Part shown: positions 16,006 through 23,777 of the stretch, piece by piece
Position numbering within the stretch: the first letter of the stretch is position 1
How the letters are laid out: the number at the start of each line of letters is the position of its first letter
DNA from: Bacteroidota bacterium
GTDB taxonomy: Bacteria > Bacteroidota > Bacteroidia > B-17B0 > Aurantibacillaceae
Direction of reading: 5' to 3'
DNA length: 64,000 nt
Assembly: GCA_021156365.1 (NCBI GenBank)
Contig: JAJNDK010000008.1
Coordinates: 124,001-188,000, forward strand
Notes under the pieces: model-generated
Seen by the model: the letters and a program-made list of their open reading frames with translations, nothing else
Database searches by the model: none
What the model was told of the DNA's origin: nothing
Position numbers and translations under genes: made by a program

Positions 16006-17205
16006 TTAATACAAAAAGTTATTGTACGGATACCTTTTCACATGTAGGTCCTTCACCGTATCGTAGATCACCTTTTTGAATTCTTCGATATTCTGCTTAT
16101 CGGTAGCGGAAATGAATACGCAGGAATTGTTCAGCTTGCTCATCCAGGTTCTTTTCAGGTCCTCCAGGCTTAGATTCTCACGCGTTATGGGTGTGAGGTC
16201 GTCTGCTTCTTTTTCTTCGTAAGTATAGGCATCGATCTTATTGAAGACTAATATCGTCGGTTTGTCGGAAGCCTTGATATCCGTCATGGTCTGGTTCACC
16301 ACATTGATCTGGTCTTCAAAGCTCTTATGCGAAATATCAACCACATGTAACAGCAGATCGGCTTCTCGGGCTTCATCCAGGGTAGACTTAAAGCTCTCCA
16401 CTAACTGATGTGGCAGCTTACGGATAAATCCAACCGTATCCGATAACAGGAACGGTACATTGTCGATCACTACTTTGCGCGTAGTGGTATCAAGTGTAGC
16501 AAACAATTTATTTTCTGCAAATATCTCGCTTTTGCTTAGCATATTCATGATCGTGGATTTACCCACATTGGTATATCCCACCAATGCCACACGGATCAGC
16601 TCTCCGCGGCTCTTGCGCTGAGTAACCATTTGCTTGTCGATCTCTTTCAGTTTTTCTTTCAGCAGGGAGATCCGGTCGCGGATATTCCGCCTGTCTGTTT
16701 CGATCTCCTTTTCACCCGATCCACCACGTGTGCCGGTTCCACCTCTTTGCCGTTCCAAATGCGTCCACAAACCAACGAGGCGCGGAAGCATGTATTGCTG
16801 GTAGGCCAGCTCCACCTGTGTTTTGGCATAAGCCGTCTGTGCGCGCTGTGCAAAGATCTGCAGGATCAGAAAATTCCGGTCGATGATCTTTACCTTCATT
16901 TCCTTTTCAAGATTTCTTTGCTGGGCAGGAGAAAGCTCATCGTCGAATACCAGTAGCTTAATGTTGTTGGCTTCTGCATATTCCCTGATCTCCGTTATTT
17001 TCCCTTTTCCTATATAGGTTGATTTGTCGGGCTTTTCGAGGCGCTGAACAAACCGTTTTACAGTAATACCACCGTACGTAAGTGTGAGGAACTCCAGTTC
17101 ATCCAGGTATTCATCTATTTGCTCCGCATCATCACGCTTGCCTGCCACTGTTATCAGAATGGCGTCTTCCTGTATGTCTGCTGGTTTTATGCTGTATTCG
17201 ATCAT
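16006..17205 (-). CDS. hflX: GTPase HflX
   Basis: A 399-residue HflX GTPase, which binds the 50S subunit and rescues or splits stalled ribosomes. It has the N-terminal HflX domain (VKRFVQRLEKPDKSTYIGKG, then LLVFDDELSPAQQRNLE), a coiled linker with the glycine-rich ERQRGGTGTRGGSGE loop, and a G domain with G1 VALVGYTNVGKST, G3 DTVGFIRKLPHQLV and G4 NKID. The frame is open to 17223 with a TTG, but the ATG at 17205 is preferred because a TAATTTTG promoter box overlaps the TTG. It converges on the secreted protein gene at 15993. Confidence 0.95.
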   Translation of the reverse strand: MIEYSIKPADIQEDAILITVAGKRDDAEQIDEYLDELEFLTLTYGGITVKRFVQRLEKPDKSTYIGKGKITEIREYAEANNIKLLVFDDELSPAQQRNLEKEMKVKIIDRNFLILQIFAQRAQTAYAKTQVELAYQQYMLPRLVGLWTHLERQRGGTGTRGGSGEKEIETDRRNIRDRISLLKEKLKEIDKQMVTQRKSRGELIRVALVGYTNVGKSTIMNMLSKSEIFAENKLFATLDTTTRKVVIDNVPFLLSDTVGFIRKLPHQLVESFKSTLDEAREADLLLHVVDISHKSFEDQINVVNQTMTDIKASDKPTILVFNKIDAYTYEEKEADDLTPITRENLSLEDLKRTWMSKLNNSCVFISATDKQNIEEFKKVIYDTVKDLHVKRYPYNNFLY

Positions 17206-17220
17206 GTGAAAACAAAAAGG

Positions 17221-17228
17221 CAAAATTA
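17221..17228 (-). promoter_or_regulatory. -7 promoter element TAATTTTG of hflX
   Basis: Matches TAnnTTTG on the minus strand, 15 bases upstream of the ATG at 17205, and supports that start. Confidence 0.65.
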
Positions 17229-17286
17229 CTCCAAATTTGCTTATAAATCAAGTCCCGGGGAGATAGATAGTGTATCAGATCAAATG

Positions 17287-17425
17287 CAGACACAGATTGC
17301 GCAGATTGCGCGGATAAATTCTTGTATGAAATTTATAAGACAGTATCAATCTGTGTTAATTCATAATCAATTATTGTCGCGTGTAGCAACCAACTATCTG
17401 TTTGAATCTGTGAAATCTGTGTCTG
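17287..17425. repeat. Fold-back intergenic element, CAGATT type
   Basis: Outer arms CAGACACAGATT (17287-17298) and AATCTGTGTCTG (17414-17425) are perfect inverted copies. Next to them are further CAGATT words on the left and AATCTG words on the right, including a tandem CAGATTGCG. It lies between the hflX start and the stop of the next minus-strand gene. Confidence 0.75.
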
Positions 17426-17442
17426 GTAGCTTATGGATCAGG

Positions 17443-18825
17443 TTATTCGGAGGAAAATTTAACTTTGTCGTTCTCGAATTTTTTACGGGAAATGAACTTC
17501 TTATCAAGCTTTATTACCGGAAGCTTTTCGCCTTCCATCCAGTATTTTTTCATCTGTATCGTGTATTTCTTATACAGCACCTTCTCTACTGATTTCGATC
17601 GCTGCGCATCCATGCAATAGATCATAAAAAAGTCATTGCTCCCGAATTTCAGCGTATCCGTTTTTCCATTGGGAAAGGAATAACTTTCTGTTGTAACTAT
17701 GCCGGGGCGTGAAGAGATCAAAAGAAACTCAACACCGGTTTTGTTTGTCAGAAGTACCTTATTTACTTCAGCACTCAGCGGATCTCCATAGAGCGGATTA
17801 CTCTTTATCTGATCCATGTATTTCAATGACTGTGTCAACGCTTCCATGTTCTTTTGCATCCGGTCCAGCTGTTCGGAGTCGAAACCTGTATTGTATTTAT
17901 AGGAGCTACTTTTATCACCGCCTCCGAGACCTATCTTCAATAGTATTACAAGGAGGAGTAAACCACCGTATACGGCAAATTCGGTCCATTTGCTATTTCC
18001 GGATGATTGGGATTGTTTGGAATTACTGCCCGGAAACGCATGGCCAGATTTGACCTTGTTATACAGCATCAGTACCATCGCCGACCATGTGCTATTGCAA
18101 TTTACCAGTAAAAGCATTTCACATACGCTCAGCAAGTATTTCCGGTTATAGTTTGCGTGTTGAGAATAATCTGTCATTGCATACAATATATTGCTCACGA
18201 CAGAAGTTACCGTATCTATAAATTCGGGAGGTAATACGTTCAGAAATTCCGCGAGGGCTTTCTTTTCGAGGAAGCTTAATTCTTTATCGATATTCCCGCA
18301 ATTATCGGCCCGTTTTGCTCTTACTTTTTCTATAAGACGCAATAACTGTGTATGGATCGTATCTGTTACATCATAGAGATCAGGATCGGGAAGCAGGAGA
18401 ATTTCTTCTTTCAACTTCAATGCTCCTTCAAAATCTCCCATATCCATTGCTCTTTTCATTCCACCGTTTATACGGTCACGCAACAAAGGCTCCAGCTCCG
18501 TTGCTATTTCTTCCGGAAATTCCACCAGACCCAGTTTCCCGGGACCTGCCTTTGAATCGTTGTTTTCTAAAAAATCCAACAGCCGTTTATTGTTGAAGAT
18601 AAAAACATGTGTTGGCATCAATGTATCATTCAGCAGCAGATCAATGATCTTAATAATCTCATCTTTACTATAAGACTGCCCGTTTATTTGAATGGTGGAA
18701 GAATTGCCAAGATTAAATTCTAACAGTAGTTTTTTACGCAAACGGAACAGATACTCCTCGTCTACCTTGCCCGAATCAGGCAGGTCTTCCATGGGAATAA
18801 TATGTAAAGGAGAACTATACAACAA
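17443..18825 (-). CDS. Single-pass membrane protein, paralogue B of the Hsp70 operon
   Basis: 460 residues in three parts: a soluble N-terminal region (1-280), one transmembrane helix at about 283-301 (FAVYGGLLLLVILLKIGLG), and a C-terminal region (about 305-460) with a beta-rich domain ending KKFENDKVKFSSE. No signal peptide. The first about 90 residues (SPLHIIP, EEYLFRLRKKLLLEFNL, STIQINGQSYSKDEIIK, DFLENN) are almost the same as in the next gene upstream, and the membrane helix and final motif are shared too, so the two are full-length paralogues. No known family. It is last of four minus-strand genes with GrpE-like and Hsp70 proteins, 52 bases after its paralogue. Confidence 0.8.
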   Translation of the reverse strand: MLYSSPLHIIPMEDLPDSGKVDEEYLFRLRKKLLLEFNLGNSSTIQINGQSYSKDEIIKIIDLLLNDTLMPTHVFIFNNKRLLDFLENNDSKAGPGKLGLVEFPEEIATELEPLLRDRINGGMKRAMDMGDFEGALKLKEEILLLPDPDLYDVTDTIHTQLLRLIEKVRAKRADNCGNIDKELSFLEKKALAEFLNVLPPEFIDTVTSVVSNILYAMTDYSQHANYNRKYLLSVCEMLLLVNCNSTWSAMVLMLYNKVKSGHAFPGSNSKQSQSSGNSKWTEFAVYGGLLLLVILLKIGLGGGDKSSSYKYNTGFDSEQLDRMQKNMEALTQSLKYMDQIKSNPLYGDPLSAEVNKVLLTNKTGVEFLLISSRPGIVTTESYSFPNGKTDTLKFGSNDFFMIYCMDAQRSKSVEKVLYKKYTIQMKKYWMEGEKLPVIKLDKKFISRKKFENDKVKFSSE

Positions 18826-18877
18826 AAATTATCTGTTTACGATGTTTTATGAATTACCTAAAACAGGTTCCGGACTG

Positions 18878-20533
18878 TTATTTCGGTGTTATCGAAACCT
18901 CTTCCAAAGCCTCTCCCTGAACCGGTGGCGGATCCGATATTTCTTCCTGGTATGGACTCTGTGCAGAAAGTTTTACTTTCTCATTTTCGAAACGATCGTT
19001 TTGGAAAAAGTCCTTACGGATCTCAATAGCAGGTACCGGCGTTTTCTTTTTCTTCTTCTTTGATTTTTTCTGCTTTTGTTTTAATTCGATCGTGTAATCT
19101 TTCTCTAAGATGTCATAAGCCGACTCTTTTACATCCCTGAAATACACATCGTACTGTGCTTTCAACACGGTAGTGGCATAGGTGCTACCCGAAGAACTTT
19201 TCAGGCTGAGGGAATCCCCGAAATACAGGCACACCTTATCCCCTTCACTGAAACTAAGTGTATCCGGTTTGCCATTGAAAAAATAATAAGCCTGGGCCCT
19301 TGAGTAATATTCATTGAACACCGTTATGATCAGGTCATACCCGCTCGTGTTTTTTATAAGTACCCTGCGCAAACTGGTATCTTCATAATCATAGCGCGAA
19401 TCTCTTTTCAGGACATACAGGAAAGGATTGTCACCACTGATGGAAGAATCTACCGGCGCCAGATCGTCGTATCTTGCCAACGCAGACGGATAGGTTTTCC
19501 GGTGCTGTACATATTTACGGTAGGTATTGAATTCATCGTACTCCGATTTCTCTTTATTCAGGCTCTTATAAAAATCGGAAGACAGGTTCAGGTTATTATA
19601 GTTATAGCTGGAAGAGTTTGAATGCCTGCTGCAGGTAGCTACCCTGATCAGGAAAACAGCAACGATCAATATAATATAGATAATACGGCCGGCAGAAATA
19701 TCTCCGCCGCTCTTTTCACCGGATGATGAGCTTCCGGAAGATCTTCCTTCGTAATTTTGTGTAAACACCAGGTGATTGGCTTTGACCAGCTTCATCAGCT
19801 CCTCATCGCATTTTATTTTGCATAGGTTCGTACTTACATAGTATAAGTAAGCGCGGTCGTGCCCCTTCACTTTCTGGTAACTTACCATGGCATTGATGAC
19901 CTCTCCCACAAAAGAATTGATCGTATCAATGAAATCTGCTGGAAGTTTATTCAACAGAATGGCCAGCGAATTTTTTTTCAGGTAATCGAGATCTTTCAGG
20001 ATATTCGCACTGCCATTCATGCGTACCGACTGGATATGTTCCTGCAGGTTCAATACATTCCTGCTGATCTCTTCATTCAACATGGCTCTCTCGTGCTCCG
20101 AAAGATCCGGTGACCAGGTGAGCAGTTCGGTAGCGGCATCAAAATTCCTTGTATGAAACGCCTTTTTCAGGTTAAACCCGATTCGCTCCAGCATCACCGG
20201 GCTCAGCATTGGCTTTATTTCTTCAGGAACCACGAGATCCCTGAACTCCTGCGGGCGCACCCTGGAAGCATCGTTCTCCAGGAAATCAAGCAGGCTCTTG
20301 TTTGCAAAAATAAAACTATGCAGGGGCATGAGCGGATTTCCTAACAGGACATCAATAGTTTTGATCACTTCATCCTTGCTGTAAGGCTTGCCATTGATAT
20401 CGATGGTCGATGAATTACTCAGGTTGAATTCTGCTAACAATTTTTTACGCAAACGGAGCAAATAATCCGGATCGATCATCTCTTTTGCATCCGCATTCAG
20501 ATCCGACAAGATATGTAAGGGCGATTTGTACAA
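18878..20533 (-). CDS. Single-pass membrane protein, paralogue A of the Hsp70 operon
   Basis: 551 residues with the same build as its neighbour: the shared N-terminal domain (SPLHILSD, DYLLRLRKKLLAEFNL, STIDINGKPYSKDEVIK, DFLEND), a helical region, one membrane helix at about 282-300 (IIYIILIVAVFLIRVATC), then a C-terminal region with KPDTLSFSEGDKVCLYFG and the end motif DRFENEKVKLSAQ. It differs by a Ser/Gly-rich stretch before the membrane helix, a Lys-only cluster (KQKQKKSKKKKKKTPVP) near residue 495 and an extra acidic tail. Function unknown. The start lies 46 bases after the Hsp70 gene. Linkage suggests a partner or client of that chaperone at the inner membrane. Confidence 0.8.
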   Translation of the reverse strand: MYKSPLHILSDLNADAKEMIDPDYLLRLRKKLLAEFNLSNSSTIDINGKPYSKDEVIKTIDVLLGNPLMPLHSFIFANKSLLDFLENDASRVRPQEFRDLVVPEEIKPMLSPVMLERIGFNLKKAFHTRNFDAATELLTWSPDLSEHERAMLNEEISRNVLNLQEHIQSVRMNGSANILKDLDYLKKNSLAILLNKLPADFIDTINSFVGEVINAMVSYQKVKGHDRAYLYYVSTNLCKIKCDEELMKLVKANHLVFTQNYEGRSSGSSSSGEKSGGDISAGRIIYIILIVAVFLIRVATCSRHSNSSSYNYNNLNLSSDFYKSLNKEKSEYDEFNTYRKYVQHRKTYPSALARYDDLAPVDSSISGDNPFLYVLKRDSRYDYEDTSLRRVLIKNTSGYDLIITVFNEYYSRAQAYYFFNGKPDTLSFSEGDKVCLYFGDSLSLKSSSGSTYATTVLKAQYDVYFRDVKESAYDILEKDYTIELKQKQKKSKKKKKKTPVPAIEIRKDFFQNDRFENEKVKLSAQSPYQEEISDPPPVQGEALEEVSITPK

Positions 20534-20579
20534 GTTGAAAAGGGTATTTAGTTTGTGGTTACAGTGTTTTTAATTATCG

Positions 20580-23090
20580 TTATCCAAGACCGGTACCGGA
20601 AATTTTCTGAACGGAAGCGGATCTTCTGATGAGTCCGTACAACTGGCTCAATACACTTCTCAGCTCTTCATAGTTTTTCCTGTCAAGCGCACGCTCACCG
20701 GAAGCTATCACACTGCGTGCGCGATTTATGTCCGTATACTCATCATCGGACAGACTGGCGCAATTGTGATAATGTGCTACCAACAATGACGGAGTGTACA
20801 TGATCATTTTGCCGGCCAGGCGGTCCTGTGCTTTTTGCAGACTGTCGATCTGGAAAAAACTATTGCTGGCAAAAGCCGCTGTTTCCTTCTGCTTGATAAC
20901 TTCGAACTCATCCCTGTGCTGCTGCGGCATGTCGGAATATTTATCGCACCAGTATTGCATGATCTCCCGCCAGTGGTAATAATCGGCTTTGATCTGCACA
21001 ATGCGCGGGTTGTTCTCCGAGCCGTAGATCTGCTGGGCCAGCTTACGTTTCTGCTCCTCTATCTGGTATTTGAGGTCTGAGAGATCGTCTTCCTTCAGTC
21101 CCATGGCATCTTCATGCAGCTTCTGCAGCTTCACCGAAAGCTCCTGCATTTCTGCCGCTTTCTCAAAGTCTTCTCCATTGGCTGCTTTCTCCACTTCACG
21201 CATCAGCATGTTGCGGATCTCTTTGATCTCTTCACGTAATTTTTGCAGGCTGATGTATTTTTCGGTCGGACTGAATACATTGCTGAAATGCTGGTTGAAA
21301 AGAAGTAAATTCACTTTTACACTTACATCGCGGCTTTCGCTCATTTCTATTTTTATCTCCACATCGCTGCCCCTGATCAGGTCGCCCTGCAGCTGGCTGG
21401 CTTTTATCTCGATCACACCGATACCCTGGTTGGTATTGGGATGAGCCTTGCTGTTACCTTCGAGCACATTGATGATGATCTTATCGTCCGAGCCTTTTTT
21501 GATCGTCCGGCTCACCTCGCGGTAAATGGTTTTGACAAGGGGCAGAATACTGTTACGTTCAAACACGAGCTGGCACTTGGTGGTATTGTTATCCACATCA
21601 TCCACCTCTATCGAAATGTCTTCCGGAAGCGGTTGCCCGAAGAGATTGAATAAACCATGTGTGATCTCGATCGGCTCTGCTATGAACGGGATTTCGTTCA
21701 TCTGCCCGTCAAAGATCCGGATCTTAAATTCATTCAGCCCGTTCGTACGCAGCGTCACAAACTCACCGATCTTTGATTTCAGCGGCTTGATGCCGGTATC
21801 GAATCCCCCATCCGTACGGGTGATCCGGAATTGCAATCCATCCGAAAAATTATGCACGTTGGCAGTGATGTATTCTTCCGTGTCTTTGGTCGTCTTATTA
21901 TACGAAAGCTGGAGTGAAATGGCCGTTGCCTTATTCAGCATAGGTCCTGTTCCTTCTGTTTCTTTTTTCACCTCCTCCACCCTGCTGGCTTTGCTTCCTG
22001 CATAGTAGGCAGCGCCAACCGCCACTGCCGTGGTCGGATCTGCCGTGCAATTCACTTTTATACCTGTGGTGTTGAAAATGCTTTCGCGTACATAGGGTAT
22101 ATAGGTGCTTCCACCGATCATAATGATCTCGGTAATATCCGCCGGAACAACGGAATTCCTGCACAACACGAGGTTGATCATTTCCAGTGTACTTTCCACA
22201 CGTGGCTTAATACAATCGTTGAGCTCTCCACGCGTAAGCTCTATAAAATAATCCTCATCGCCGTTGCCATGCAGATCAAACGAAAATTCGATCTCCACGA
22301 TCTCCGAATTACTCAGCTCTTTTTTCGCTTCTTCGGCTTTCAGCAATAAAATATAATACAGCTTCTCGTATTTTCCCTGGCGTTTGTTTAGCTCTTCTGC
22401 CAGGTCGGCAACGCCTGTTTTTTTGATCAGCTTGGGCAGGATGATATCCATCACGATGCTGTGGTCAAAGTCCAGCCCGCCCAGGTAATTGTCTCCCTGG
22501 TGATCGATCACGCGCATCTCTGTTTCCGTGATCCCGATGAGGGCCACATCGAAGGTGCCGCCACCCAGGTCATACACCAGCCACTTGCCTTTTTGAAGAT
22601 CGGCATCATTCAGCTTATTGAAAAAAGCAAGGGAAGCCGCGATCGGTTCCTGCAGCAAGACCACTTCTTTGAAACCTGCATCGTAGCCCGCTTTTTTGGT
22701 GGCATTGCTTTGTACCGTATCGAAACTGGCAGGGATCGTGATCACTACGTGCTCGGGCTTTTCCTGTGTATGCACGAAGTTTTTAAGCTCCGATAATACC
22801 ATGGAAGAAAGCTGCACAGGTGAAAAGAAATCTCCTTTTGTAGGACAGAAATAATTATCGGAAGTGCCCATTTTACGCTTGAAACCGGCAAATACATTGA
22901 GCGCATCTTTCAGCAGCCATTCACGCGCCTTATCTCCGATCAGTGTCCGCTCGCCACGGAAGGCAATACAGCTGGGAAGTGTTTCTTTGAACCCTACCGG
23001 GTTTTTGAAGACCTCCACATTACCGGCATGGTACTTGGCAATAAGTGAATTGGTGGTTCCGAGATCTATACCAAAATTAATTGTTTTCAT
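20580..23090 (-). CDS. Divergent Hsp70-family chaperone, 836 aa
   Basis: The ATPase domain (1 to about 365) is intact: phosphate-1 NFGIDLGTTNS (5-15), phosphate-2 LVYDLGGGTFDVALI (171-185), adenosine site IIMIGGSTYIPYV (322-334), and DPTTAVAVGAAYYAG. A substrate-binding-like beta region follows (about 390-610), more divergent than in DnaK. After it come a long coiled coil (about 612-695) and a helical C-terminus to 836, with no DnaK-type C-terminal motif. DnaK is normally about 640 residues, so this is about 200 longer and is not the housekeeping DnaK. No J-domain gene is nearby; a GrpE-like gene precedes it by 66 bases and two membrane paralogues follow. The chaperone assignment is from the ATPase motifs. 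Confidence 0.9.
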   Translation of the reverse strand: MKTINFGIDLGTTNSLIAKYHAGNVEVFKNPVGFKETLPSCIAFRGERTLIGDKAREWLLKDALNVFAGFKRKMGTSDNYFCPTKGDFFSPVQLSSMVLSELKNFVHTQEKPEHVVITIPASFDTVQSNATKKAGYDAGFKEVVLLQEPIAASLAFFNKLNDADLQKGKWLVYDLGGGTFDVALIGITETEMRVIDHQGDNYLGGLDFDHSIVMDIILPKLIKKTGVADLAEELNKRQGKYEKLYYILLLKAEEAKKELSNSEIVEIEFSFDLHGNGDEDYFIELTRGELNDCIKPRVESTLEMINLVLCRNSVVPADITEIIMIGGSTYIPYVRESIFNTTGIKVNCTADPTTAVAVGAAYYAGSKASRVEEVKKETEGTGPMLNKATAISLQLSYNKTTKDTEEYITANVHNFSDGLQFRITRTDGGFDTGIKPLKSKIGEFVTLRTNGLNEFKIRIFDGQMNEIPFIAEPIEITHGLFNLFGQPLPEDISIEVDDVDNNTTKCQLVFERNSILPLVKTIYREVSRTIKKGSDDKIIINVLEGNSKAHPNTNQGIGVIEIKASQLQGDLIRGSDVEIKIEMSESRDVSVKVNLLLFNQHFSNVFSPTEKYISLQKLREEIKEIRNMLMREVEKAANGEDFEKAAEMQELSVKLQKLHEDAMGLKEDDLSDLKYQIEEQKRKLAQQIYGSENNPRIVQIKADYYHWREIMQYWCDKYSDMPQQHRDEFEVIKQKETAAFASNSFFQIDSLQKAQDRLAGKMIMYTPSLLVAHYHNCASLSDDEYTDINRARSVIASGERALDRKNYEELRSVLSQLYGLIRRSASVQKISGTGLG

Positions 23091-23156
23091 TTGTTAGCTT
23101 ATAATGTTGGGCTCACCCGGCGGGATCAACAAGCCGGTAAGCCGTTTCACAGGTTC

Positions 23157-23447
23157 TTACTTTCCTTCTACAATTACAATCCCTCTTTGTGTGATAGCTC
23201 CGTCGTGAACAATAACCGGTTTGATGACCTGTGTAATGACCATGTGTTTGGTTCCTTCTCCTGTGATGTTGGCTTCCACATCGGTACGCGTTTCGCTGTA
23301 TTTTTCATTGATAGGAGAGTAATAGCTGATCCCCATTTCACCGAACGACTGTTTGCAGCGGGTAAAATAACGTTGGTATTCCTCATTGTTGTTGAGCCTG
23401 CTTTCGAGCGCCGACAACTGATTGATCACTTCATAAAGGTGTTTCAT
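23157..23447 (-). CDS. Small GrpE-like protein, 96 aa
   Basis: The N-terminal about 40 residues (MKHLYEVINQLSALESRLNN) form an amphipathic helix. The C-terminal part (HMVITQVIKPVIVHDGAITQRGIVIVEGK) has the spacing of the GrpE beta domain, V-x-x-V-x-x-x-Y/V-x-x-x-x-G-x-x-x-R-x-x-V-x-V. GrpE speeds ADP release from Hsp70, and this gene directly precedes the Hsp70 gene. It is half the usual GrpE length, with the long dimerising helix shortened. Assignment as a nucleotide exchange factor is by weak similarity plus position. It is first in the operon, with a promoter 25 bases upstream. Confidence 0.65.
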   Translation of the reverse strand: MKHLYEVINQLSALESRLNNNEEYQRYFTRCKQSFGEMGISYYSPINEKYSETRTDVEANITGEGTKHMVITQVIKPVIVHDGAITQRGIVIVEGK

Positions 23448-23471
23448 GACTTAACTGAAAAAGGTGAATTA

Positions 23472-23479
23472 CAAATATA
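23472..23479 (-). promoter_or_regulatory. -7 promoter element TATATTTG of the Hsp70 operon
   Basis: CAAATATA on the plus strand; the minus-strand box lies 25 bases upstream of the ATG at 23447. Confidence 0.7.
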
Positions 23480-23777
23480 CCAATATTGAGACTAAAAAAC
23501 AGTTTTGGAATAGAGACTTTTGGAAACAGTTCATAATTTTCCTTAACAGGAAAACAACGGGTTTATTCGCTTATAGCCGAACTATGAACGGATATTCGCG
23601 CAATGCGCACGAATACTCATTTACCGGGGTGGAATCGGTTGATTTTTGCAAATAAAAGCCGCCGCCGCAGATCCGCTGTCAAATTTATTGGCGATAATAG
23701 TTTATGTGAATTGCTGAGCTCTATCATTTTAAAAGTCGCCAATCTGTGTAATCTGCGCTAATCTGCGGCAAGTTCAG
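23480..23777. other. Intergenic region with a fold-back sequence at its right end
   Basis: About 300 bases without a gene. The right part holds CCGCAGAT (23665-23672) and ATCTGCGG (23761-23768) as inverted arms, and the words AATCTGTG, AATCTGCG and AATCTGCGG in a row (23741-23768), the same vocabulary as the element at 17287-17425. Its end lies 9 bases from the stop of the T9SS type B gene. Confidence 0.55.
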
